In this document: positions 52,304 to 59,404 of the stretch, one piece after another
Position numbering within the stretch: position 1 is the stretch's first letter
Layout of the letters: each line of letters begins with the position of its first letter
From: Smithella sp.
Lineage (GTDB): Bacteria; Desulfobacterota; Syntrophia; Syntrophales; Smithellaceae
Assembly: GCA_012510495.1 (NCBI GenBank)
Contig: JAAZHX010000095.1
Location: 1 to 64,000, forward strand
DNA length: 64,000 nt
Direction of reading: 5' to 3'
Notes under the pieces: generated by a model
Told to the model about the DNA's origin: nothing
The model's database searches: none
Seen by the model: the letters and a program-made list of their open reading frames with translations, nothing else
Translations under genes and position numbers: made by a program

Positions 52304-53592
52304 AGAGACGCCTGCTCGATTTCCGATGGATGCTTGCCGCGGCGCTGATCATGATGACCGCCGCCCTGACAGGCTGCCGGTATCTGAGCATCCCGGCCCA
52401 GGACAATGTCGTGCCTGCTCTCCTTCCCTCGAAAGGAGAAAAGGCGACGCCCGCTCACAATTCAGCGGTGATCAAGGGGCGCGTCACCGGCCCCGGATGG
52501 CGGGGGAACTCCACGCTCATCGTGGCCTGCAGCTCCACGGACAAAAAAAATGAATGCGCCGAATACGTGGCCACCGGCTTGAATCAGGATACGTTCATGC
52601 TGTACCTGCCCGAGGGGCGCTACCGGCCTTTTGCCGTCACGGACTACAATCACGACGGAAAGTACGAAAAAAATGAAGCCTCCGGCGTGTACGGATCGGG
52701 AAGCCGGGCGCTTGAAATTGCCGTCCGGGAAGGCGAACTGATCACCGGTGTGGAGATCCGGACCGCCGCAGCCGATGAACATCCGGTGCAACTGCCCCGC
52801 GAATGGCGCCGGCAGATCGAAGAGCCCATCATCCGGCAGACAACCGGCAACGGAGAGGTTCTGAAAATTTACCATGAATATTTTTCTTTGGAAAACGCCC
52901 AGATCGGCTACTGGAATCCGTCATCCTTCATGAAAATGTTCGGCGCGCATATCTATCTTACGCAGGCCTACGATCCCCGGAAAATCCCGCTACTCTTCGT
53001 GCACGGCACGGAGGGAAGCCCGTGGAACTGGATCTACTTTGATATGCGTCTGGACCGCGGCAAATACCAGCCCTGGTTTTTTTATTATCCTTCGGGAATC
53101 CGCCTGAATCTGGCCGCGGCGCTGCTTCAGGAAGAACTGCGGGAGCTTCACGAAAAATACGGCTTCCGGGAAATGGCCCTTGCCGCGCACAGCGTCGGCG
53201 GCCTGGCCGCAAGATCTTTTCTGATCCGCCACGGATCGGAAAAAAGGCCTCCCTCCATTCGGCTGTTTGCATCTTTCGCCACGCCCTGGAACGGATTCGG
53301 TCTGGCCGACCTGTCCCTGACGCTGCCGCATAAAATTATTCCGGTGTGGCTGGATCTGGGAACACATAGCGAATTTATTTCCGCCACGATGAACGCCAAA
53401 CTGCCTTCCTCGGTTCACCACTATCTTTTTTACGGCAGAGCCGACAAACTTACGGGAGGTGCGGCTCCGGACAGCCGGGCGGCCGCCGGCTGCGCCGGCG
53501 TATATGGGTTCGACTGTACGCACGACGGCATCCTGATCGACCGCAAGATATTTTTCCAATTCAACGCCATTCTGGAAAAGGAAATGTTTTAA
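52300..53592 (+). CDS. Lipase-like alpha/beta-hydrolase lipoprotein
   Basis: 430 residues. A signal peptide with lipobox LTGC precedes a beta-rich region (about 50-170) and then an alpha/beta-hydrolase domain: LLFVHGTEGSPWNW (oxyanion region) and the nucleophile elbow AHSVGGLAA (GxSxG type). The C-terminal part contains a likely catalytic His in CTHDGILID. It would hydrolyse an ester at the cell envelope; the substrate is not known. It is translationally coupled to the ankyrin lipoprotein by a 4-base overlap. Confidence 0.83.
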   Translation: MKRRLLDFRWMLAAALIMMTAALTGCRYLSIPAQDNVVPALLPSKGEKATPAHNSAVIKGRVTGPGWRGNSTLIVACSSTDKKNECAEYVATGLNQDTFMLYLPEGRYRPFAVTDYNHDGKYEKNEASGVYGSGSRALEIAVREGELITGVEIRTAAADEHPVQLPREWRRQIEEPIIRQTTGNGEVLKIYHEYFSLENAQIGYWNPSSFMKMFGAHIYLTQAYDPRKIPLLFVHGTEGSPWNWIYFDMRLDRGKYQPWFFYYPSGIRLNLAAALLQEELRELHEKYGFREMALAAHSVGGLAARSFLIRHGSEKRPPSIRLFASFATPWNGFGLADLSLTLPHKIIPVWLDLGTHSEFISATMNAKLPSSVHHYLFYGRADKLTGGAAPDSRAAAGCAGVYGFDCTHDGILIDRKIFFQFNAILEKEMF

Positions 53593-53593
53593 G

Positions 53594-54400
53594 ATGAAAA
53601 TTGTCCGATTTGTTTCCAAAAGACAAGGCGCCCTATACGGTGTTTACGATCCCCGCCGACCGGAGACGGCCAAACCCATTGAAGGAGAGCCCTGGAACCC
53701 CCGGAGCGTCGGCGACCGCGAAGAGCAAATTGAACGGCTGCTGGCGCCTGTCTCGCCCGTCAACATTCTCGCGCTGGGCATCAATTACCGAAAGCACGGT
53801 GACGAAATCGCCCTGTCCGCCCCTTCGGCGCCGATCCTGTTTCTCAAAGCCACCAGCAGCGTCACCGGGCCCGACCACCCCATTCTGCTCCCCACCGCCG
53901 GTCCCGATCAGGTGGACTACGAAGCGGAGCTGGCCGTGGTCATCGGGAAGACGGCAAAAAACATCACGCCCGCGGAAGCGCCGGAGTATATTTTCGGCTA
54001 CACCTGCGCCAATGACGTCAGCGCGCGCGACTGGCAGTTTGACCGGCAGAAAGGCCAGTGGGCCCGGGGAAAAAGCTTTGACACCTTTTGCCCCCTGGGA
54101 CCGTGGATCGTCACGCGGGATGAAATTAAAAACCCGAACGATCTGGTCATCCGGGCCGTTCTCAACGGCCGGACTGTGCAGGAATCCCATACGTCGGAGA
54201 TGATTTTCGACATTCCCTCAATCGTCAGCAATCTCAGCCATTCCATGACTCTGTTCCCCGGCACGGTGATTCTGACCGGAACGCCGGAAGGCGTGGGATT
54301 TACCCGCCGGCCGCCTCTCTTTCTCCAGCCCGGCGATGAGATTCGTGTTGAAATCGAAAAAATAGGAACGTTGAGCAATCGGGTGATCCGGGAAGCATGA
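53594..54400 (+). CDS. Fumarylacetoacetate hydrolase family protein
   Basis: 268 residues. The FAH fold is shown by ALGINYRKHGDE, the metal ligands in VDYEAELAVVIGK and FGYTCANDVSARDWQ, then KSFDTFCPLGPWIV and a C-terminal TGTPEGVGF block. Members are C-C bond hydrolases, decarboxylases or isomerases in aromatic-ring degradation (2-hydroxyhepta-2,4-diene-1,7-dioate type). It begins one base after the preceding stop and overlaps the next gene by four bases, so it sits inside an operon. Confidence 0.92.
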   Translation: MKIVRFVSKRQGALYGVYDPRRPETAKPIEGEPWNPRSVGDREEQIERLLAPVSPVNILALGINYRKHGDEIALSAPSAPILFLKATSSVTGPDHPILLPTAGPDQVDYEAELAVVIGKTAKNITPAEAPEYIFGYTCANDVSARDWQFDRQKGQWARGKSFDTFCPLGPWIVTRDEIKNPNDLVIRAVLNGRTVQESHTSEMIFDIPSIVSNLSHSMTLFPGTVILTGTPEGVGFTRRPPLFLQPGDEIRVEIEKIGTLSNRVIREA

Positions 54401-54711
54401 AAATTATTCGCACACGCCTGATGCCGGGCCGCAAGCTGGCGGCCATCAACCTGTTCGGAATCGTGTTTGCGCCGAAAAGCGGAGGCCTCCTGCAGAAAAC
54501 CATCAACCATGAGGCGATCCATGCGGCGCAAATGAAGGAAATGCTCTTCATCTTTTTTTATCTGTGGTATGCAGCGGAATGGCTGGTGCGTTTATTCGGG
54601 AAAGGAAACGCCTACCGGAACATTGCCTTTGAAAAAGAGGCCTATGCTCATGAACAGGACAAACATTATCTGAAGCGCCGCAGGCCCTATGCATGGCTCA
54701 AGTGGGTGTAG
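54397..54711 (+). CDS. Small membrane protein with an HExxH zinc-protease-like motif
   Basis: 104 residues. An HEAIH motif lies at 38-42, followed by a membrane helix (about 48-66, MLFIFFYLWYAAEWLV) and a C-terminal FEKEAYAHE block (79-86) that could supply the third zinc ligand (a glutamate), as in gluzincins. The size is very small for a protease. Its start overlaps the FAH gene's stop by four bases. It is a predicted metal-binding envelope protein; proteolysis is unproven. Confidence 0.7.
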   Translation: MKIIRTRLMPGRKLAAINLFGIVFAPKSGGLLQKTINHEAIHAAQMKEMLFIFFYLWYAAEWLVRLFGKGNAYRNIAFEKEAYAHEQDKHYLKRRRPYAWLKWV

Positions 54712-54745
54712 TCTGCCGCTGATCAATAAAACGGGGGTGAGGAAA

Positions 54746-55312
54746 ATGGATGCTGTCTGGAAATCGCAGGGGGAAAAACTGCACACGCGAAACATTGCAA
54801 TATCAACCTACGAATGCGACGAAAACAGAATCATCGTGGAAGGTTTTCTGAAAGATGACCGGCTTCAGGAAACATTTGCGGTTACGGGCGAAACGTTTCC
54901 GGCCGGCGTGATTCACCACATGGGCATCCGTCTGCTGGTCAACTGCTCCACTTTTTTGATCGAGGATGTTGACGTTGATCTGGTCTCGGTTCCGCGGGAC
55001 GTCTGCCGGGAAACGCTCGACAGTCTTGCTCCCATCAGGGGTCTGACCATTACCCGAGGATTCACCTCCAAAGTCAAAAAACTGGTTGGGGGAACAAAAG
55101 GCTGCGCCCATCTGCTGGAGCTGCTGCTGGCCATGGCCCCGGCTGCCGTCCAGGGATTTGCCGCGCACCGGTTGAGAAAGCCACACGATTTTGATCCCCA
55201 GCAGGAAAAGCTTATACTGAAATTCCTGATCAACACCTGCCACGCCTGGCGCGAAGACGGCCCGTTCGTTCAAACGTACAGGGAAATGATCCAAAAGGCG
55301 CTGAAGCCTTAA
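54746..55312 (+). CDS. DUF2889 family protein
   Basis: 188 residues. The DUF2889 core is recognisable (LHTRNIAISTYECDENRIIVEG, then GGTKGCAHLLELLLAMAPAAVQG with a conserved Cys-His pair, then INTCHAWREDGP). The ATG at 54746 is preceded by GGGGTGAGG. The function is unknown; the Gly-Cys-x-His and Cys-His motifs suggest a metal site or catalysis. It is the last gene of the plus-strand run from 51.2 kb. Confidence 0.82.
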   Translation: MDAVWKSQGEKLHTRNIAISTYECDENRIIVEGFLKDDRLQETFAVTGETFPAGVIHHMGIRLLVNCSTFLIEDVDVDLVSVPRDVCRETLDSLAPIRGLTITRGFTSKVKKLVGGTKGCAHLLELLLAMAPAAVQGFAAHRLRKPHDFDPQQEKLILKFLINTCHAWREDGPFVQTYREMIQKALKP

Positions 55313-55551
55313 GAATATTTCCGGTAAAAAACGTCAATGCCGCGGACATGCTCGGTATGCTCGTGGGAGATGAAGACACCCCGCAATTTGGACAAAGAAA
55401 TCCCTGGCCGGTCCATCCTCTCCACGATCTGCTTTGTGATCACGCCTGCGTCGATCAAAATGGCATCCTCGTCATTTTCAACATAATAGCAGTTGCCATT
55501 GCTGCCGGAAGCAATAGCCTTCTTGTTCTTTTCTGACAGGGTTGTTCCCAT
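55309..55551 (-). pseudogene. MBL-fold hydrolase, N-terminal fragment
   Basis: The N-terminal ~70 residues of a YycJ-type metallo-beta-lactamase protein are present (SGSNGNCYYVEND, ILIDAGV, GVFISHEHTEHVRGI), then the frame stops at 55309, overlapping the DUF2889 stop. Complete members have about 260 residues. The metal motif reads HEHTEH with Glu in place of the usual Asp, a further sign of decay. Confidence 0.75.
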
Positions 55552-55798
55552 AATTCACCTCATTGGAGACAGAACGTGTTTTCTGTTTTACCGTCCGGCA
55601 TTGATTTAGGCTGCGAACAGCGCGGAGAAGTTTTGGCGGCAATGATGCTTGTTGGATGACAATATGTCCGTACTACCACAATCGACTCATACGACCGGCT
55701 AAGCTCTCTTTTGAGTATGTGAGACATTAATTAAGTTTATCCAGCATCCCTTTCGCGCCCAATAAGGTGTGGCGGCCGCAAATCGGTGGCAATTGGCT

Positions 55799-56278
55799 TT
55801 AACGGCGGGTTAGACATTTTTCTATCTTCTCCCATTTCTCTTTGTAAGCCTGAACATCCGCGGATTTTATTCCCATACCCACGAAACCATCCCGCCAAGT
55901 TGGGATGTTGGTGCTGGAAATAGTGACTTTCCCTGTCTTCACATGGCCTGTTTGTACGCAGCGCACATCAATGACCTGTGCCCAATCGTTGGAATTAAGA
56001 ATATAAAAATCAGGTCTTGAATATTCTGGCTTCCTTTCAAAGTCCACCAGAACGAGCACTATATCTTTACCAAAAATACCTTTGATAGCGGGCCACTCTT
56101 TTTTTTGCTTGCTTTTTACCTGAATACGCAACATTGAATCGTCAGTCTCTACCAGTAAATCTGTCCGTTTCCGATTTCCAAGAGTGAGCTGTGCATAAAT
56201 ATCAAGTTTGCAAAGCTCACTGGCCACAGCATATTCACCTGCCAATCCTAACGTTTCTTTTGAAAGATATTTTTTCAT
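55799..56278 (-). CDS. PD-(D/E)XK nuclease-like protein in a cassette-like setting
   Basis: 159 residues. E15 (LAGEYAVASEL), D40 (RTDLLVE) and Q53-x-K55 (IQVKSK) fit a PD-(D/E)XK nuclease fold like that of intron-linked or group-I-endonuclease-like proteins. GAGGAGA lies 6 bases before the ATG, and an inverted repeat with attC-like cores (56294-56360) lies 16 bases upstream; GTCTAAC overlaps the last codons. AT-richer than the housekeeping genes. It probably binds or cuts DNA, but the partner is unknown. The 247 bases after it (55552-55798) show no gene. Confidence 0.75.
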   Translation of the reverse strand: MKKYLSKETLGLAGEYAVASELCKLDIYAQLTLGNRKRTDLLVETDDSMLRIQVKSKQKKEWPAIKGIFGKDIVLVLVDFERKPEYSRPDFYILNSNDWAQVIDVRCVQTGHVKTGKVTISSTNIPTWRDGFVGMGIKSADVQAYKEKWEKIEKCLTRR

Positions 56279-56293
56279 TTATAATCTCCTCAT

Positions 56294-56360
56294 GCCTAAA
56301 GCTCGGATTCAAACACGGCGATACGCTACCGACGACTTTGTTTGGCACCCGTAGTTAGCT
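56294..56360 (-). repeat. attC-like inverted repeat
   Basis: GCCTAAA (56294-56300) and GTTAGCT (56354-56360) form imperfect outer arms resembling integron core sites. Inner arms CGG/CCG and CAAACA (56310-56315)/TGTTTG (56339-56344) continue the stem around a 23-base loop. Total length 67 bases, normal for attC. It sits between the stop of the ERCC4 gene and the start of the PD-(D/E)XK gene. Confidence 0.4.
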
Positions 56361-56447
56361 GTACTTTGTTTTCGATTGAAACTCAAAAACTCCTCATGAC
56401 TGGTTTTGAATTCTTAATGGCAATGATATATTTTAAGGAAACTTATT

Positions 56448-57035
56448 TTACAAATCCCCCTCCTGCAGAACGCGGCCGAATCCATTTTCTTCCAGATACC
56501 AGTATGTAAAATGCTTGGATAACCAGCTTGCGGCCTTTTCTTCCGCCAAGGGGCGAAAGCGCGAAGTGTAAATCACCGGAATACCGTAGCGGGCTTCCAG
56601 GGCGTCGAGCGTTCCGGAGACGGCGTTCGGGTGGGCCAGCGTTTCGTATTCATCCTGATCATACGGAGTCTTGATGTCCTCATAGCTTGCTTCAATCAGC
56701 AAGGCTTTCCATCGGTATTTTGACATTTTCTCACATTGTTTGAAAAACCGAATGCGTTGTTGAATAACAGTTGTGATCAAATCGGTCAGCGTTTTACGCT
56801 CCAGAATCAGCAATTCCTCCATGCCTTCCACGCTGTAATCTCCGGCCTTCAGTGCCTGGCTTTTTGATCCGGCAATCCAGTTTGGAAACCGGCTGAAGTC
56901 AAATGGATGCTTTTCCCGTGTGTCGATCAGAACTACGGGTTTTGGAATCTGTCGTGTAATGCTGTGGCCGTTTCGCTTAACGATCAAACGGCCCGTTGGC
57001 GGCGCTGCCGGGTACCATTCCTGTTCTTCTGTCAT
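56448..57035 (-). CDS. XPF/ERCC4-type nuclease domain protein
   Basis: About 195 residues. The ERCC4 nuclease motif is complete: VVLIDTREKHPFD, then AGDYSVEG and LILERKTLTDLI (the ERKxxxD signature), with a conserved downstream helical region. XPF-family nucleases cut branched or single-strand/double-strand junction DNA. In bacteria, such short ERCC4 proteins occur in phage and defence regions. The ATG at 57035 is preferred to GTG 57041 because AGGTG lies just before it. An 8-bp inverted repeat (GATTTAGT/ACTAAATC, 57063-57094) lies upstream. Confidence 0.85.
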   Translation of the reverse strand: MTEEQEWYPAAPPTGRLIVKRNGHSITRQIPKPVVLIDTREKHPFDFSRFPNWIAGSKSQALKAGDYSVEGMEELLILERKTLTDLITTVIQQRIRFFKQCEKMSKYRWKALLIEASYEDIKTPYDQDEYETLAHPNAVSGTLDALEARYGIPVIYTSRFRPLAEEKAASWLSKHFTYWYLEENGFGRVLQEGDL

Positions 57036-57076
57036 GTTCACCTACCACCACCACAAAAAGATGATTTAGTATCGTG

Positions 57077-57217
57077 TCATCGAGGGACTAAATCTCCGGA
57101 GAATCCAAGAAGGCGTAAATCTTTTCCGAAGCTCCCTTGACAATTTTCATAAGGTCTTTTTTCCGCTTTATTCAGGCTGAGTAATACGGCAAAAAACAGA
57201 TCACGTTCTTTTTCCAC
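57077..57217 (-). CDS. Possible small overlapping ORF
   Basis: From GTG 57217 an open frame of 46 codons reads EKERDLFFAVLLSLNKAEKR and ends at 57077. It overlaps the last 17 bases of the coiled-coil gene in another frame, with GAAAGG about 9 bases upstream. No family is recognised. It could be a real small gene coupled to its neighbour or chance. Confidence 0.25.
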   Translation of the reverse strand: MEKERDLFFAVLLSLNKAEKRPYENCQGSFGKDLRLLGFSGDLVPR

Positions 57218-57515
57218 GAAGAGACCTTTCAATTTCTCTGAAATTTTTCTTCACTTGTTGGAGTTTAGCCTGATATTCTTTTCTCTGTTTCAATTTTGCG
57301 CAAAGGGCCTTCCGTTCTTCAGGGACATCTTTTCCGATATAATCAAAGACAACCTTTTTGTCTTTACGATACGCAAGATAAATATATTTTTGGCCGCCTC
57401 TTTCTTTTATCGATATGGCACCCTGTGGACATTCCAAAATCTTTTTCTCGTAAAAAACGATTAGATTTTTCAGCCGTTCATGTTCTTCTTCCAGAATGCC
57501 TCTAATGATGCTCAT
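57201..57515 (-). CDS. Small coiled-coil protein of unknown function
   Basis: 104 residues. The N-terminal helix (GILEEEHERLKNLIVFYEKK) and C-terminal basic coiled coil (RKALCAKLKQRKEYQAKLQQ) flank a short beta region with IYLAYRKDKKVVFDYIGK. The start at 57515 has AAAGGTGG directly before it, adjoining a perfect 10-bp inverted repeat with GCCTAAC/GTTAGGC cores. AT-rich. It lies in the nuclease island; the role is unknown. Confidence 0.65.
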   Translation of the reverse strand: MSIIRGILEEEHERLKNLIVFYEKKILECPQGAISIKERGGQKYIYLAYRKDKKVVFDYIGKDVPEERKALCAKLKQRKEYQAKLQQVKKNFREIERSLRGKRT

Positions 57516-57523
57516 AAACCACC

Positions 57524-57566
57524 TTTGCCTAACATAATGGGGAAATATTATATATTGTTAGGCAAA
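57524..57566 (-). repeat. Short inverted repeat with canonical attC core sites
   Basis: TTTGCCTAAC (57524-57533) and GTTAGGCAAA (57557-57566) are exact reverse complements separated by 23 AT-rich bases. GCCTAAC and GTTAGGC equal the consensus integron R'' and R' cores, but the 43-base total is short for attC. It could otherwise be a structured transcript end. Confidence 0.5.
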
Positions 57567-57613
57567 TACTGGAAATAATTGTTCCGGATATTTTATTGTC
57601 CACCTGTCAGCTA

Positions 57614-58612
57614 TTAATTGCCAATCAAGTGTTGTGCCGCTGGAACGTCCTGTGAAACTGAGAATGCATTCTGTAAAATACCATACTTGTAGCCAATTGT
57701 TTTATTATGAAAATATTCCACCATCACTTGTTTGTCACGGCTGTCTGGTGCATCTTCCACTATGTAATTGTATATTCCTTCCCAAGTTATACGCTTAAAC
57801 TGTCGTTGTCCGTCAACTTGTATAATATGGGGGATAAACCGTTCTTCAATGTCTTTATCTCTTTCAGACAGGACAATATTAATCAGGTAAAAATTCCGAT
57901 TCATTTCTTTCGCAAGCCAACTGCCAAGCAGCCAAAAGCGAAACAACTCGTATTTCTTTGCTTGTATCGCTACTGTATCAAAATCCGATCTGAATACTTG
58001 TTTATACCAGCCGTTGCCGCCTGTTAGATATTTTTTGCGATTATTTTTATCGCTTGGTGAGGTATTATTTGTGGCTGTCAATTTCGCTTCAATAAAATAG
58101 AGTGCTTTATCGGTTAATGCTATCAAATCGGGCTCAGAGCCGCGTGCCGGGTTTTCTCCAAATTCCTTCCTGGCTGTTTTTAATTCCTGCCATACGCCTT
58201 TCAATTTTGGCGAGTATGACCAATATATCAAATCTGCTTCAATGTAACTCACATGCCCAAAATGAGACAACAGGCTGGCTAATTGGTTGGTATTCTCTAG
58301 ATATCGAAAGACGTTCCAAGTTAGAGAGTCCTCGCTATTATCACGTTCAATGCGGCTTTCTCGCTTGTCTTTTTTTATTTCTTCCAGTAAATTCAAATCT
58401 GTTTTATTTTGCCATAACAAATTATCTTTCTCGTTGTTATATTCAAAGGTGGAAGGTGAGATATAGATTTTATGTTCGGGACACAGAAATCTTGCTTCGC
58501 GTCTGAATGAGCGACGTTGCCTTTCGACTATGCAACTACAACCCTTGACCGGACATTCAACTGTTGTTTGAGTTATGGTTATTATTTGCTTCAAATCTTT
58601 TATGCCAAACAT
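57614..58612 (-). CDS. Zinc-motif PD-(D/E)XK nuclease-like protein
   Basis: 332 residues. The N-terminus carries a zinc-binding candidate: C20, C25, C27, C44 and H47 (VECPVKGCSC and FLCPEH). The C-terminal part has a PD-(D/E)XK core, E95 in SEDSLTWNVFRYL, D162 in SEPDLIAL and E175-x-K177 in YFIEAKLT. This combination resembles restriction-like endonucleases. AAAGGAG in the end of the HD gene serves as its ribosome site, so the two are coupled (14-base gap). AT-rich relative to neighbours. Target unknown. Confidence 0.78.
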   Translation of the reverse strand: MFGIKDLKQIITITQTTVECPVKGCSCIVERQRRSFRREARFLCPEHKIYISPSTFEYNNEKDNLLWQNKTDLNLLEEIKKDKRESRIERDNSEDSLTWNVFRYLENTNQLASLLSHFGHVSYIEADLIYWSYSPKLKGVWQELKTARKEFGENPARGSEPDLIALTDKALYFIEAKLTATNNTSPSDKNNRKKYLTGGNGWYKQVFRSDFDTVAIQAKKYELFRFWLLGSWLAKEMNRNFYLINIVLSERDKDIEERFIPHIIQVDGQRQFKRITWEGIYNYIVEDAPDSRDKQVMVEYFHNKTIGYKYGILQNAFSVSQDVPAAQHLIGN

Positions 58613-58626
58613 AAGGAACTCCTTTA

Positions 58627-59253
58627 TTAGATTTGTTTATCTCGCCCCTCTTCATAGATATGCGCTGTCCAGTAATCTGCCCAATGAAGAAGCAACGTCA
58701 GCGGTTCCTCTTTGTGGGCCACAACTTTGTTGTCATCGATGTATTGGCCGTCATGGTAGGCAATGGCCTGTGCTTCGGTTTCAGAAAGAGAAATATATTG
58801 CGAAATGAGATAGAGACTACGGACGGCCAGGCCCATCGTAACGACGTCCGGGTTTGTTTTGTAGCATATACCCCGGTTTTTCACCATCCCCTCGTTGTCA
58901 TTGGGCAAATAGTAAGGTTTTCCCGGCGCACCCAGTTTGCCGACATCATGAAACAGCCCGACGATGACACAGCTTTCTTCGCTGATCTTTGGCGCAAGAA
59001 ATCCCCGAAACCGCAAAAGAGTTTCCGCAACGCCTACGCTGTGCTTCAGCAAACCGCGCTCCTGAGCCAGATGAAACCGCGTGCTGGCCGGGGCAGTAAG
59101 CCACGTTGTCTCATTCTCCAGCATAGCGACGAAGCGTTCAAACGGTTCCTTACGATCCATGATTTTCAGTTTCAATGCATTATAGTGATCTGATAATTCC
59201 ATGATCTTTTCTTCCTGTTCCTGAATAGGACAGATTCTTGATTTTATTGACAT
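58627..59253 (-). CDS. HD-domain hydrolase
   Basis: About 208 residues. The HD metal motif is GLFHDVGKLG, with an upstream histidine in RGLLKHSVGVAETLLRF and a later Asp in HWADYW. HD proteins hydrolyse phosphoesters of nucleotides or (oligo)nucleotides. The start at 59253 is chosen because GGGGGAG lies 9 bases upstream; an inner ATG at 59202 with GGAAG is possible. A CCCCTCTTT/AAAGAGGGG hairpin lies just before the ribosome site. The substrate could be a nucleotide signal or dNTP. Confidence 0.83.
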   Translation of the reverse strand: MSIKSRICPIQEQEEKIMELSDHYNALKLKIMDRKEPFERFVAMLENETTWLTAPASTRFHLAQERGLLKHSVGVAETLLRFRGFLAPKISEESCVIVGLFHDVGKLGAPGKPYYLPNDNEGMVKNRGICYKTNPDVVTMGLAVRSLYLISQYISLSETEAQAIAYHDGQYIDDNKVVAHKEEPLTLLLHWADYWTAHIYEEGRDKQI

Positions 59254-59262
59254 TCTAAAAAT

Positions 59263-59292
59263 CTCCCCCAACCCCTCTTTCAAAAAGAGGGG
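59263..59292. repeat. Palindromic intergenic repeat
   Basis: CCCCTCTTT (59272-59280) pairs with AAAGAGGGG (59284-59292) across a 3-base loop, preceded by CTCCCCCAA. It belongs with the C-rich/G-rich hairpins at 25192-25213 and 61690-61725 and lies between the AAA+ and HD genes. Confidence 0.65.
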
Positions 59293-59404
59293 AGCTTGAT
59301 GCTTAATTCAACGACATTGATTCCTGCTTTATAAATTTTGTATCGTAATTGCCTTCAGTGTTATTTACTTGACGAGTTTTGATTATGAACCTCTTTATTG
59401 TCTT

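Noticed and set aside
55799-58612. CRISPR-Cas locus suggested by several PD-(D/E)XK nucleases
   Set aside because: No repeat-spacer array and no Cas1, Cas2 or effector protein is visible.
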